Positions 1-18,619 of a stretch of 64,000 nucleotides of DNA are shown here, one piece after another (the stretch's first letter is position 1; each line of letters opens with the position of its first letter). The DNA is from Brasenia schreberi (taxonomy: Eukaryota > Streptophyta > Magnoliopsida > Nymphaeales > Cabombaceae). The notes beneath the pieces were generated by a model. The model was not told the DNA's origin. It saw only the letters and a program-made list of their open reading frames with translations, and did not search any database. Both the position numbers and the translations under genes were made by a program. The stretch spans positions 8,205,001 through 8,269,000 of the forward strand of contig JAYKKT010000055.1 of NCBI GenBank assembly GCA_036023115.1. Reading direction: 5' to 3'.

Positions 1-473
1 ATATTAATTTCCACTGTAGATTGCTCTTGATAGAATGATCATGATTTGAGAATAAATCATTCGACAATATCCTAGTATTTATATATATATAAATTAGAAG
101 CAATGTAAATTCGTGCCAGCCATTTACTTTTGGAGGTATGAATGTTATTTAGAAAATTATAATACTATTTTAAAATATATAAATTATTACACTCATATCC
201 CCTAGAAAAAGGAGATCAAAATGAGTATAGAGTATCATTGATGAGTAACGTCCAATGAAAATCAAGCCATATATATATATATAAATATATATATAAAAGT
301 ATGTTATATAGCTCGGGTTTCAATTGAATGCCTCTCTAAACATATCTATCTTATTTTATTTTCTACCGGTATTACTACCAGCCTTTTACTCGAACTTACT
401 TGGTTAAGATTAAGGTTAAGGAATCTGATTTTGTAGTTTGAGGCTATCATGCCCATAAAAAAAGATACCTGAA

Positions 474-557
<84 letters not shown>

Positions 558-1680
558 TGAGTTAGGTAGACGAATACAAAAATAAATATACGACACAAGA
601 TATGCACGAGCATTTGCTTTCATCAGCCTATGCTAGGACTTAGGGCCCCTAGTTCCCTGTTCCACACTTTTCTGATACTATTATACACGGCTAACACATT
701 TATCCATCTCAAACAATCACACTTATCAATGTGTCCAATGGGGTCACTGCCGTCTATGTTATTTATAATTATTTTAGGTTAATGTGGCCTATTTTTTTAT
801 TAGTATCTGGAGAAAAGCTTGTGGACGAAACTCGATCGTGATCCTCATATTGGCCTTATAACATGTGACAATGGTTCGAGACTTGCATGATTTTGAACAG
901 GAGTGACTCCTTCACATGATTCGACTCGATTTTTATAAGCAATGCAGCCTTGGTTTATCGAAAACCAAAGTACATGCCTTTCTTGACAAAAACATGAATG
1001 GAGCATCTCATTTTATTACATCTTGAAAAAGTAATGTCCTTGAAGGTAGGAGTGGCAAACTTAATCACTCAGTCTATTTGCTTTCAGTAGACATGAGCAA
1101 CGATTTACTCGGTCGTGTATATATGAGAGAGAGAAAGCAAGGCACATGAATTGCATTTCGTTTGTCTTTAACTAAGACGTACATGATCACCTCTTCTAAA
1201 GATGCACAGAGAGCAAACAAGAAACAACCACTGTCTCTCTCTCTCTCTCATTTCTAGAAGTAACACTCACGAAGTCACGGCATTATATATGATATTCTTT
1301 ATGCATCTGCCTAATCCTAACATAGTCACAAGCTGGCGTACATGTTTCGAACTACGACTCGCCCTAACGCCAGCTTTCAATCCATTAAAGATAAAAGAGA
1401 AAAGGAATCAAGTTCCATAAACGTAACAGCTTTAGAGGTATTCATTTTAGACATGTCACCGTAACCCTCCCTATATGGACACGAACCACCCGGCGGTTAT
1501 GTTTGAGTTATCCTACTTTTGACGGGAACAGGAAATAACATGACCACAGGCATGTCATTGCAGGAACCTATCTCGGCATCCCTTTGCTACTGGACGGCTG
1601 ACCTCCATTAAGTTGGCGATCACAACAATCCCGATCGACTTATGCTATGTGATGAATTCGAGAGACTCTAAAGGAACTTC
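1..1680. other. AT-rich intergenic DNA, no gene seen
   Basis: No coding region is supported here. The stretch holds short (TA)n runs near 80-90 and 270-295, a long (TA)n tract at about 476-555, and a CT-rich tract near 1230-1249. The short open frames are either read through the dinucleotide repeat or show no domain that I recognise. Confidence 0.6.
476..555. repeat. (TA)n microsatellite
   Basis: About 40 uninterrupted TA units. It produces the spurious Tyr-Ile repeat reading frame on the minus strand. This is the first of at least six long TA tracts in the first 12 kb of the window. Confidence 0.95.
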
Positions 1681-1714
1681 ATCTAGGGCCACACGGGCAA
1701 AATAGAAAGTTTCA

Positions 1715-2470
1715 TTGTTAACACATTACTAAAGCAAAAGAAGTGGGGTGGCCTTGGGTTGAAAGAAGATAGGATGATGGAAATAGCCTGTTTATTGAAG
1801 CTTGCTTTGGAAATTAAGGCCAACAAAAATAGCCTCCGGCAACAAGTTCTAAGAAGTAAATCATGAAACACCAATCACCGAATCAATGAAAAGGAAAATC
1901 AACGCCACTTTGGAAGATCCTCTGTCAAATCGAGCACTACCTTAACAATGGAAGGATGTTTAAGTTGGCAAACGGCGAGTCAATTCGCTTTTGGAAGGAC
2001 AAATGGCCTGCACCGAGTGTCATGGCACCAGAACAGCCCTACATGCCCCGCGCGATTTGTCCTTATTTAAGGTGGTGACCGTCTGACGTCGATTAGTCCC
2101 ACCTACATGGTTCTTCTGTGTAAATCTTACTGAATGGTTGACACCAAATCTGAGCAATGCCTCTTCGTATGGCGGGTAATCCGAAATGGCAGGTAATCTT
2201 TAGGTATGATGTTGGTTAATGTGGACGTGGAGGAAGGAAGCGGTGTTTACACTGAATTCAACATGTCCCGTAATGCAGAACCTGTAATCCACAAATTTGC
2301 TGGGTCTTGCACCAATACTTGGAACCACCACAACCGCTAAAAGTCAGGAAACCAGATGGGGAGTACTTGATACGGGTTGACCCTGGACCAGCAGGATGGG
2401 GTGGCGTTGCGAGAGACCACAAACGTAAATGGCTTGGTGGTTTCTCTGCATGGAAGATGCTGATCGACGG
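1715..2470 (+). mobile_element. LINE (L1-type) remnant: end of reverse transcriptase plus RNase H
   Basis: Broken frames on the plus strand resemble the end of plant L1 ORF2. At about 1729-1860 the translation contains WGGLGLKEDRMMEI followed by LLKLALEIK, matching the usual GGLGLR..MN.ALLAKW region. At about 1905-2010 it reads LANGESIRFWKDKW, the usual NG..IRFW.DKW motif. At about 2350-2470 there is an RNase H-like stretch, DPGPAGWGGVARDHKRKWL, like the plant LINE RNase H core. The frames shift and contain stops, so this is a dead fragment. Its 5' end and poly(A) tail were not found. Confidence 0.7.
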
Positions 2471-2562
2471 GATATATTTGAAATCGGATCCTACTTCAAA
2501 TTTTGTTAGTTGTATTTTATATCTAACACCATATTAGGACACTAATTTGATAAGAAATGAGC

Positions 2563-2565
<3 letters not shown>

Positions 2566-2645
<80 letters not shown>
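2566..2645. repeat. (CT)n-(TA)n compound microsatellite
   Basis: About 15 CT units run directly into about 25 TA units. A similar short CT-TA compound tract occurs near 2881-2907. These tracts explain the Ser-Leu and Tyr-Ile repeat frames. Confidence 0.95.
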
Positions 2646-2649
<4 letters not shown>

Positions 2650-2653
<4 letters not shown>

Positions 2654-5020
2654 GCATGCGAAATCTGAAGTCTAACTACAATATACACACACGTTTCATT
2701 AATGATATGTCCTTTCAAATATCAATCCAAATCAAATTACCTTAATATCTATACCATATTATATATGTGTACGTTGAAAAACCATTTCAAAGAAATACAT
2801 ACTTGAGGAACAGTTAAGCATGTTGTTGTAAATATAGAATAATCAGTGTGGTTTTAGGTGGGATCTGCTCAACTTGCACGTTCTCTCTCTCTCTCTCATA
2901 TATATATAATGCCCATAAACTGTACCTCACGGCCAAGGACACAACCATTAGCGTTCCCTAAAGTTGAGAATCATCCAATGGTAATATAAAAATTAAATAT
3001 GACTTGGACATTAAAGCTTAAGTAAAAAGATACAAGAAGAAATTAGATAATTAACACGATAAAAGAGGCAAAGTGAAGGCTCAAAAATATTGAAACAAGA
3101 CAAAGTTTAATAATGCCTACGAATCCATATAGACGACCCACTTTTACGTGATAAGATGGTTTTCCTTTATTTTTTCTTGGAGTGGGATGGAGACTGAGTA
3201 TGGTGGGTTGGTGGCTACAGTGAGGTAAGCACACCACGGATGAACTCACGACGTGCACCTAGTGAGTCCAGTGTGCTGCCAGATGAGCTAACGCTTTGAG
3301 TGCAGGTTTGGTTTCCGTTTTAGAAGTATATGAATGCTACGGGAATCGAATCGAATAAAATGAGTTGGTCACCTTCAAGATGCGATCGTTCTTTTGAAAA
3401 ACTATCTGCCTTTAGGTTCTTTATCGAGAAGAAAGGAAATACTAGTGCATTCATTTACTATGTTCTTTTTTTTTTTTTAGATTTTTTTCTAAGAGAAAAT
3501 CTTAAAAAGTATATCATAACTTTCAATATAGCTTAATGCCTCTGAAGTCCACATTATGTTGGACTTCACATACTAATAGAAATCCACAGAAATATTGGAT
3601 ATTATATAATAAATGTTAACATTTTAGGACATCTAACTTACTTGAAGAACAAGGTTTTTGTTTACTTTTTACCAGTGCAGACTCCTATCTTGCTAATTTA
3701 ATAGATATTATGGTTTAATAGTTGCTTTGAAAAATAAATATATTCTACATAATCGCTTAAGAAGGAACACGCTCTATCAGATATCAAACAAGTTAATAAA
3801 TTTTGCAAAGAAAGTAAGTATAAGATTTATTTCCTCAAGTCTACGTTCATAAACTAAGTTATATTATTAGTTCAAATTATCTAATCTATAACTTTGTGTT
3901 CTTGTACCAAGTTGTGCCTGTTCATGGCTTGTCTCACTAGATTGTTTGGTTATTCTCAGACGCTTTTGGTCATTTACTGTGTGAGCTAGACAAACTGAAC
4001 ACTAGATCACTTGTTAAACATGGAATACTCCTTCCTCAATGGATAGGAGAAGACATGTCTGCTTTCGCCCAGAACCATGAACCATAACCGAACAGGACCC
4101 AGATTGGTTCTGGTTTGAACCAAAAAATGACTAAACGTGCAAAAAAAAAGAACCCTTTCCAACATCCTTACCTGCAATATTGGATAGAGTCAATATTGGC
4201 AATATCAATATTACAAAAAACAAGAAATTGATCAGAATAAGACCGCCGGGACTCCTATACTATGAGGAACCCCTATTTAAAAGGGATGTTGATATTACCA
4301 AAGACTGAATAAAACCGGTTAAAGAAGGGACCAAACCGGTGGTTTGACTGCCAGTTCTGGTTCCAGCTCGGATGGATTCCGGTCTGGTTCCTAACGAGAC
4401 ATGTCTAGATAGGACATGGCATGCATTAGATCCATTTGTTTTCAATACTGGGTAGAGTCCGTATCTGATTCTTGGAAAGTGCTTGAGATTTCTTTTGTTT
4501 TTTTTTTTAAATGTAGCCTGTAAAAAAAAAATCTTAGATGAGGAATTCAGCCGCGAGTTGGGAGCCAATTTCATGCCGGCAAGAAAAGAGCCTGAGATCT
4601 TGTTTCACGGCAGCAATGGGTAGAGATACCAAACAGCAAGTGGTTAATCAACTTGCATTAGCCTAGGATTTGGGAAGATATGACACCACCAACAACGTCA
4701 TTGAAAATTTGAGCATCAAAGGCTACCGGACCACAATCAAACCTAACGATGCAATAATCACAATATATTTAGTAGTGTGAATTTATAGTCATAAACTGTG
4801 GGTTATTTTCTAATCTTCATGGTTTTCGCCCCAATCAAAAAGCTTTTGATAAAGAAAATATAGCCTATGGCTTAATCATGTCATATAACATATAACCCAC
4901 GGACAAGACCATGATGGATAATCTTATAAAAGTTTTAGAGTACATGAATTAGAATATGAAGATCATTATGTATTATCTTCACCATATATTATCCCTCTGA
5001 AAACCTTTTCTTCTCTTGGC
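2650..5020. other. intergenic, no gene recognised
   Basis: Apart from the SINE-like relic near 3.2-3.3 kb I see no feature here. Open frames of up to 104 codons (for example 4260-4574, minus strand) show no recognisable domain and no splice or gene context. Confidence 0.5.
3228..3300 (-). mobile_element. tRNA-derived SINE relic (head)
   Basis: Read on the minus strand, TTAGCTCATCTGGCAG resembles a pol III A box. About 35 nt downstream, GTGAGTTCATCC resembles a B box. The spacing and order fit a tRNA-related SINE head. The 3' end and target-site duplication were not identified, so the family is unassigned. Confidence 0.4.
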
Positions 5021-5031
5021 ATGATGAGATC

Positions 5032-5112
5032 GAAGCCTTATGCATGCATGGGTATTGAACTCATGGCCTTCAACTCGTGAGTCGACCTCCTAGCCAAATG
5101 AGCTATTGGTCC
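5032..5112 (-). mobile_element. tRNA-derived SINE relic (head)
   Basis: The minus strand shows an A-box-like TAGCTCATTTGGCTAGGAGG, then a B-box-like GAGTTCAATACCC about 35 nt later. It has the same arrangement as the relics near 3.25 and 11.1 kb, which suggests one SINE family scattered around the CKX locus. Confidence 0.45.
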
Positions 5113-5433
5113 TTGTGTTCGGCAAACCTTTTCTTTAGAAGTGATAGATCGTGATCATCCAAACGGAGTTTCAGTAGGCAAGTATCATAAATTGGACTAT
5201 GAACACTACAAAAAAAATGTTCCAAGGACCAAAAGTAATAGATGGAAACTATAATACCTTGTATTACTCTCTTGAAGGTAAATGCTAACATGAACCATTT
5301 TCGAGGGTCATACACCAGTCACACCAACGAATTTTTGAAGTTTTACAGGGCAGGGGAGGCAAGTTCAACTGCTTTTCTCTCCCAGCTCCGCATATGGGCA
5401 CCCTACTTAATGTGCAAAAAGCCTCTTTTATAC

Positions 5434-5434
5434 A

Positions 5435-5482
<48 letters not shown>
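5434..5482. repeat. (CA)n-(TA)n compound microsatellite
   Basis: About 16 CA units followed by about 8 TA units, lying 1 kb upstream of the CKX start codon. Confidence 0.95.
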
Positions 5483-6050
5483 AACTTATTGAAATTTCAC
5501 AACCTCTTTATCCTCATGTCTTTGAAGGTACTCAAAGAACTATCAAAACTAAAACTCCAATGAGTAAAAAGCCAGACTTTAGAACGAAGCAGCAAGTGAG
5601 ATGATAAAACTCCTTGTTTGTTTTATATATTGTGATTTTAGTTTTGGTTGGTTAGTTGGTGGGCGAAGTTTGTAAATTTACGCCCGGTGCATTGAAACAA
5701 ATAAATTGTGACTTTTTAGTTCTTTTTTGTTCGTGGTCGTTATTACTTCTTATTGTTGACGGTTGTTTTTTCTCCAATTGTGTTCTTCTGTTATTTTGTG
5801 TTGTTCGTGTTGACCCAGGGGGACAAAAAGTTCTCGTGTAGTATTCTAGTTGCTCTTTCTTTGCACGAACCCGAAGTAGCACAAACCGGATACGACACGA
5901 CAACAGGATTTGCCGTACCTCTGGCCCGTAATATGACAGCTTCATCATAAGGGAAAGAGGGAGTTGGTGGAGATTGTAAAATTTCCATTTTTGATGGCCA
6001 CATCGCTCGTTCGCAAAATCCACACTATCTTTTGATAACCACAGACCTGT
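5483..6050. other. CKX upstream region
   Basis: No separate gene is supported. Overlapping open frames on both strands lack recognisable domains. This is presumably distal promoter sequence of the CKX gene; I could not identify specific hormone-response elements with confidence. Confidence 0.45.
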
Positions 6051-6052
6051 CA

Positions 6053-6060
6053 CTATAAAT
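6053..6060 (+). promoter_or_regulatory. candidate TATA box of CKX
   Basis: CTATAAAT lies 420 nt upstream of the CKX ATG. A transcription start would fall near 6085-6095, just before a CT-rich leader (about 6085-6120) of the kind common in plant 5' UTRs. This implies a leader of nearly 400 nt, possibly with an unseen 5' UTR intron. The assignment rests on motif and position only. Confidence 0.45.
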
Positions 6061-6479
6061 ATGACAATTTCTCGTGTCTTTGTGGCGTCTGTCGTCTCTC
6101 TCCGTCTCTCTCTAGTCTGCTCTTAATTTTAGACAATTCTTTTGGCCAAGTCTGTCTTTGTTGATTGCCTCTGTCTGCTTTTCGACTTCTTTGCTGAAGC
6201 CTGTCATAGTATCCTCCTTCCTCTTCAAATTTCTTGTCTGATTTCCTCGTTCAACTATCATATGAATCATCATTACCATAGAAGAACAGTCATCACTAGT
6301 ACCATCGATTAGCTACATTATCTTAGTATGCATGTAGGATTTCAGTTAGTTGGTGTTGCTCATTTCTTATAATTCACATTCCCTCAGGCTCGTCTTTCTT
6401 TCTACCCTCCTGATTCCTGAGATCTCTAGATAATTTACTTATTCTTTGTGATTCTAGCTGTCCCTGATAGTTGGTGGCA

Positions 6480-12223
<5,744 letters not shown>

Positions 12224-12780
12224 AAGTAGTACACGTTAATTCGTGTTATATGATCACAAACAACATCAAGTTAGTTTGTGTACGAGAAATCAATCATTAA
12301 TTAGATATCCTCGGAACTTATTCTTGGATTTCGGTCGATATTATTTTTCGCTTGTTTTTATTGTTTTCCATTGATGCAGAATATCTGTCTCCTGCTTTTC
12401 GTTTCCCTGTTTTTATGTAATGGCGGAGAGAGAGAGAGAGATCTTGAAGAGAACATTATTTGTTTAAGGGCATCGTTGGTGGTAGATTGATTATATTGCG
12501 GGAGACCCGTGAAAGATTTTCCGTATCTCTCTCATTTGGTGGTGGATGCACACACATGACAACCCTCTCTCTCTCTGCCGAAGGAATACGAGAAAAGAAA
12601 AGAATCCTCTTTTATGCTACATGTTATACGAGTACGACGGTCTGTGGTTGATCGCCTCTGGCATCCAACTTTTGTTGGAAAATGACCCGCGGCTCGTTTT
12701 ATTGGTCAATAGTGAGACGAGTGGTCTGAGGAATCGGTTCCCTGGTACTGATAAACTCGGTTTTCAGGAGTCGTGAGATA
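12224..12780 (+). other. CKX 3' flank
   Basis: Presumed 3' UTR and intergenic spacer. A (GA)n run lies near 12425-12442. No canonical AATAAA was found in the first 250 nt after the stop. No gene was recognised. Confidence 0.5.
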
Positions 12781-12789
12781 CGTTTACAT

Positions 12790-14960
12790 CCAGCCGTCTG
12801 GTATTGGTAAAAGTCTCAATGCCGCTGGTAGAAAACTAGCTGCTATTGATTTCGTCGATATGGCTAAGTGTCTTGAGTGGAGCAGTACCTTAAAGAAACA
12901 TATGTTGCACAAGCAAGGCTATCTGCCCAACAAAAACCTGCCAGAGTTGTAGCAGTCATGGAACACGATGATGCCCACTTAGAAGTGGACATGGCCCCAT
13001 AAATACTTGTCATCGAACTCGATGAAGGCCAGCCATACACCTATTCGACCTTGTGGGCGGCTACCATGGAGAAGGAGAAGCATGTACAATCAAAAGAACC
13101 CTACCTGTTTGATGTGGCCAAAATAGGGCGATGTTTGACTGTCTCTTGAAGGATAGGTAAATTAAGCTCCCTGTTAGTCATAAGATTCTGACACTAGAGG
13201 AGTTGTAGGATTGGAACTATTACTGCATGTGGCACAATAACACCACTCATAACACAGGAAATTGTCTCATATTCCACAATCAGATCCAGAAAGAAGGGAG
13301 GCTATAATTCGGCAAGAAGTTGGCAATTGATGCAAATCCTTTTCCTGAATTGCCGATGAACATGGTGGTTGCACAGTCAACCTCCGGTCACCTTAAATGA
13401 CAGCCAAGACCAGTCAGTAAGTAAGCCCGAGAACCCAAGATTAATAGCAAGGCGGTGGACGCTCAGGAGGCAAAGTCGGATACTTCGGAGACACGAGTTC
13501 AGGTAGGACATGCCTGCAAACGAGTGTCGAGCCAGAACCACGAGATACCCAGAGGATGCAAACCTCAATGTTTGATCGCTTCACGCTATTGATGGTCACT
13601 CCAAGGAACCGGAGGAGCCGAAAGGTCAAGAAGGTAATGAGAAATGTCAGGGGGTTCAATCTACAAATATCCATCCATGCAGCCTCACGTATGTTGTATA
13701 ATGCTCAAACCACAAGGCGACATACCAATCCGCAAATGGGTGGAGAATTGACCGCGTGCACTTTCTGAATCACATAAGCCTTGGGGGCTTACACGTACCA
13801 AAAAATGAGACAACAAAGACTGTTGAGATGCACCTGTGGAATAGACGGAGAGGTCGATTTAAGGAAATGGATGCAAGTTGCAACCCAGATGATTCCAAGG
13901 CAAGTCACCCTTGGTGCACACAGACTTGTTCAAAAAGGAGCCACGATGGTATACTTTTAAAGTGTTTGGTTCAGAGGAAGCAGTACATGTGATGGTAGTA
14001 GAGGTCCACAAAGGAGTTTCTAGTACACAGCGCAGGGTCCAACATGAGGTGATTCATCCATCGCTATGGCTATTACTAACCCACCATCATGGCCGACTAT
14101 GTCAAATACGCAAAGAGTTGCGAGGCATGTTAATGGCATACGCTCATATCGTAGCCACTAACAATTTCACCAAGTGGGTGGAAGCATACCCGATGGTCTC
14201 AATAAATCACAATGATGTGGTTAGGATCATAAAGAATAATATCATATTTAGGTTCGGCATACCAGAGACTCGGTGCTGACCAAGAGACAATGTTCAAGGG
14301 AGACAAGGTAATTGCATTCACTCAGGGCTACAATATTAAAATTAACCATTCCATCTCTTATTATATTCAAGCAAAAGCCACCAACAAAATTTTGATGACA
14401 TAATAAAAAAGCCAATCGAGGATAAGCCTAAGTAGTAGCATGAAACATTGGCCAACGTCCTTTAGGCATACATGAATTCAAAGACCACAACCACTGGATT
14501 CTCTCCGTTACAACTCACATACAGGCAAGACGTCGTTCTGCCTCTCAAGATAGAGGTAAAATCATTAAAGGTCAGAAAGCGAATGATCTTTGTCCAACTA
14601 AATACCTACCAGCTATGTGCATGAGATTAGATACCCTAAATGAGGATCAATGGATTGCTACTAAAAGCATAAGGAGAAAAAAGAAAAAAAGCATGGGCAT
14701 ATAATAAGCATGTCTGCTCAAAGGACTTTAGGGTGGGCAACCTTGTACAAAAAGCCGTGTTGCCTCCGAGTACAAAAGACTACGAGTGAGGAAAATTCTC
14801 AAAAAATTGGGAGGGTTCTTTTGCAATTACAGAGTCCAACAAAAAAGGAGTATATTGGTTGCCCGACCCACATGGTTGGGAAATAGATAAAAAGATCAAT
14901 ACAAAACATCTCAAAGAGGTATGTGCCGTTCATATGGGAAAGTTAAGTGTTGCAGTCAAG
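12790..14960 (+). mobile_element. Ty3/gypsy (probably Tat-type) remnant, internal region
   Basis: Frameshifted plus-strand sequence resembles a Ty3 polyprotein. About 13000-13380 reads like the end of a plant Ty3 gag: a WHNNTTHNTGNCLIFHNQIQ-like stretch, then EGRL. About 13890-14280 contains ILVATNNFTKWVEAYP and FRFGIPETR, matching the integrase core (.ATDYFTKWVEA....FGIP). About 14460-14950 looks like the integrase C-terminal part. Protease and reverse transcriptase are missing, so the element is internally deleted. No LTR was identified next to it. Confidence 0.65.
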
Positions 14961-15424
14961 CATTTGTAACTAAAGAATTAACAGAATCATCAAAAACACC
15001 TAAGGCGTAAATAGAGAAACAAAATTTACACCAACCACGTGGGAGCGGCAAGTTCATCAAGAGTATATATCAAAATATAGAAATATATATTTTTCACCAA
15101 TAAGCAGAAAGCTAAAAGTTGAAGAGTTAAACACCGTCCATGTGGAATAAGGCTAGTTGCATGATGGTGATGAATGAAGTGAATGTGTACGGTGGAGAAA
15201 GTGAAGCGAGATGAGGTGTAGTGAGCTGAAATGGGATGTAGTGGTGATACTAGGCACTAGGAATCCTCTTCAACAAATTCCGAAAACCTTCTCAACAAAG
15301 ACGAACCTCTACAAGTGACACTTCTTTGTCCTTCACAAGCTTATGCAATATGGCTTGTTCAATGGAAAGCATGGATAAAGAGTTATGAGTGTTAAACTTG
15401 GCTTTTTATATGAGTTGATATTTA
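14960..15424. other. unassigned AT-rich spacer
   Basis: Between the Ty3 remnant and the copia fragment I see no gene, LTR or tandem repeat that I can name. Confidence 0.4.
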
Positions 15425-18400
15425 ACTATATACACTCACATAGATAACCCTTCTCTATAAACATACCTCCCTTAAATAAAATAAACTTGTCCCCTCAAAT
15501 ACACTTTAAACCCATACTTATTAAGAAAAATGACACCAAAATTTTTCTTACATTCGGTACAAAGAGCACATCATTAAGAGTAAGAACTTTACCCAAAGAA
15601 AATTTGAGTTCAATCGTCCCTTTGACTTTCACTTGAGCCATAAAAGTATTATCTATATACAAAACTAGTATGTCTTTTTCTACTAAGGTTTTCAAAAGGC
15701 TGGTTTTTGCACACATTGCGAGTAGCACTAGAGTCTACCCACGAAGATCCCATGTCTTCTATCATATTTACTTTTGATATAATTGTAGACGTGAAATTTT
15801 CACTCCAAGCCTATGTAGAGACTTGAAATAAAACTTTCAACTCTACTTAGTGCACGAGCGTGCTAGATACTTTTCTAAAAACTAGCAAAAGTTAAATCTA
15901 ACGGATGATTGTGGCTAAGCAGGCTCTTTTCGCTTTAGACCTTCTTGAACCGATACTCAAGGGTCAGTCTAAGCACTTAGGGATTCCAACTAGATATGTG
16001 ATATTTCCAAATTCACGTGAAAGCAAAGGTGTTTGAGAATGGAAAACAAGTGCACTTGATTTCAAGTTCGAGATGTACAAATTCTGAAAAAAATAAAACT
16101 CTATTTTTAGGACTTGTTTCCCGAATATTTTTAAATATCTTATAGACCTCCAAAAATCATCAAAATTTTACAGGACTAAGCTTGAGATGTGGAGAGTATG
16201 ATACATCTTTCAGATTTTGATTCGGAGATGTGGTGTTGCATAATTAATTCTAGGAAGTACCTTTGCTCAGGCACCCGAAATTGTTCTGTCACAGAAATAT
16301 AGAGACTCAAAGATGAACCTATATCTCGGTGCTCAGAGATCCAAATTTAATGAATTTGGTCTTGATAGAAATTTATGGATGTTATCTTTGTAATAACAAA
16401 AAATTATTGATTTTAGATACCTACAGACAGAGTTATAAGATGAATACCCAGGCTCTGTTGTAGGAAAACTGAATAGACAAACAGTTTACAAAAATTTTCC
16501 TGATTTTGCATAGTTTTAATTATGAGGTTGCGCAGCACTAAAATTCTTGCAAATTTTATTAGGATTGGGCATTTGTGTTTAGAAGTAGTGTACAAAATTT
16601 TGGAATGATTGGAGGAGAAATTCAGAAATTAAAAATCAAACAATCAATGTATGCAGAGATGCTGAAAACTAGATTTCAGGTTTTTAGAACACACGTGATA
16701 CAAAACTCACATAAATTAAAATGTAACAACACAACATCACGAATTAAATTACTGAAGAGAAATAAATTAAAATATATGTAATAGCTTAAGCATAGAGGAG
16801 ATTAGAAGATATAGAGTGTTTATAAAATATGGAGAGGTAGAATCAAGAACTCAAACACATAGATTGCGTAATTAAAAGAAAGGGAAATTTCAGCAACATC
16901 TACTTCTATTACATCATGGGGGGAGACAAAGCTCCATTACTACAACTCCTTTTGAATTACATATGAAGAAGATATGTAAATGAAACAAGTTAGAGCAGTA
17001 CTTACCCCAATTTCCAAACAAAATCAGCCTCCAAGGTGGTGGCCGACCCTCACTTGCCCCCTTTTCTCCCTTGATTGATCACTCAAACTCTCACAAAGCC
17101 TTGGCCTAAATCCTACACTCCGTTCCCCCTTCCCTCTCTAAGCTCTTCTCTAGAAGCTCTCAAACTCTCACAAAACCCTCAAAGTGCAGTACTCTTGATA
17201 GCCTCCAAGATAATTCTCCTAAGATGGGATTCACGCCCCACCCTTGGCCTTTATTTATAGGCCAAGGGTGAGTAGGGTGGGTCTTCTAGACCTTTCCTTG
17301 GGGCGGGTGATCCAAGATCCAACCCAGCCCCAAGGGCTCTATTCTCCATGTGGTCTAGTGGTCCCTCATGGTCAAAGATGGACCAACAGCATGTGGGCTG
17401 GTTCCAAGTCCAAATCGAGTGTCTTTGTCCTAGCCGATTGAACCTAGATGCAATCGGTTAGGCCTTGATCAACCTCCTTTGTAGATTGTCTTCTAGCTCC
17501 TTACTTCACTTGATAACACTTGATTCATTTCATAAGCTGGACATGGCTTGGTAAGACCTTGGAATTGGCCCAAGGTGTACTCCACTTCGGTTGCTAGACT
17601 CGGCCAAAATGTTGCCCTTGGCTCAAACAAGCTGCTAACTGATGATGAGCAACTCGAGCTTCCTTGTGATGATGATGGCCCATTTGATTTGGATTTTGAT
17701 GAAGATATGCCTAGACGTGGTCTACTTCCTTGCTTCCTAGCTTTTTCCTCGTGAACTCGATCCTGGCTTGAAGTGGGCCCCACCTGTTCGCTTGATTTGC
17801 TCAAATCTTATGGGCTTTATCTTTTTAAATTTGAAAACTTTCAAAATCTTTATTTTAAAGCATAAGATTTTTAAAACAAGTGAGCTTTCGAATTTGAGAG
17901 TGTTTTATAAAAATTTTGTTTAGGGTGTTTACAATAATGACAATAAGATTGTCCTTAGAAGAATTAAGACTCTTGTTTTTATTTAACTTTTTCAAGTATT
18001 GGGGTTCACTCTTATAATAATTGGGCTTTTCATAATGGTAGCATCGACCTTTATTTTTCTTAGGCTAGACTTAGCTTCCTCCATAATATAAACTTTTTTT
18101 TAAGTAGATTGGTCTTATATTTGAAAGTTCTTTTAAATTTTTTAGAAGAAGAAGAAAGTTTGTCTAGTAATAAAAAAGACAATGATGATTTCGTCTATGC
18201 TCATCTTATGTTGTTTGAAATTATTCAGGATCTATTCAAACTCATGCAATTACTCTATAATGGATATATCATCTTATAATTATTGAAATAGATAACAAAA
18301 AAATTCTTACTTGTAACATCATCTATTATATACCTCATTTTAAGTTTATCCCATAGGTCCTTTGCTCACGCCGATGTTTGGTAGGTGCCTAATAAGGCAT

Positions 18401-18616
18401 TTGACATGTTGTTGAGAATATAACCTATATAAATGTAATTGTTATTGTCTTACTTTTTTCGTTTATGGGCTTCTTTAAGGAACTTATTCTTGTCCCTTGA
18501 CCTTGATATAGTAAAAACATACACGACCTTTAAAGTGGTAAGAAAGAAGTGTATTTTTTTCCCTATAAGAAATTGTCATCTTCAAACCTATCCAACTTAA
18601 TAAAGTCGGATGTCAT
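15425..18616 (-). mobile_element. copia-6: decayed Ty1/copia gag-protease fragment, split by a solo LTR
   Basis: Minus-strand gag starts at ATG 18614-18616. It reads, with many stops, like plant copia gag: MTSDFIKLDRFEDDNF, then a DDYI..GYILN..SNALL region, LWDKL and ILNNFKQHKMS, followed by a zinc-knuckle-like region near 18000-18050. After the inserted LTR the protease resumes near 15780 with SSWVDSSATRNVC (expected D-S-G-A at the active site) and VLTLNDVLFVPNVRK at about 15575. Integrase, RT and its own LTRs are absent. Confidence 0.75.
15784..17933 (-). mobile_element. solo LTR, 2150 bp (Ty3/Tat-like), inside copia-6
   Basis: On the minus strand the element starts TGTAAACACCC at 17933 and ends CGTCTACA at 15784. 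It is flanked by a perfect 5-bp duplication, ataat at 15779-15783 and 17934-17938. It interrupts copia-6 between gag and protease. A promoter-like CTATAAATAAAGG occurs near 17250 on the minus strand. No primer site or internal coding region is attached, so it is read as a solo LTR. Its ends resemble those of the 3349-bp solo LTR at 46.7-50.0 kb. Confidence 0.75.
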
Positions 18617-18619
18617 TTC

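Noticed and set aside
416..613. Open frames with long Tyr-Ile or Ser-Leu runs (also near 2557, 9259, 10314 and 11601-11990)
   Set aside because: They are read through (TA)n, (GA)n or (CA)n microsatellites and have no domain or gene context.
5652..6053. Minus-strand 133-codon frame upstream of CKX as a gene
   Set aside because: No recognisable domain; it overlaps other chance frames on both strands and the candidate CKX promoter.
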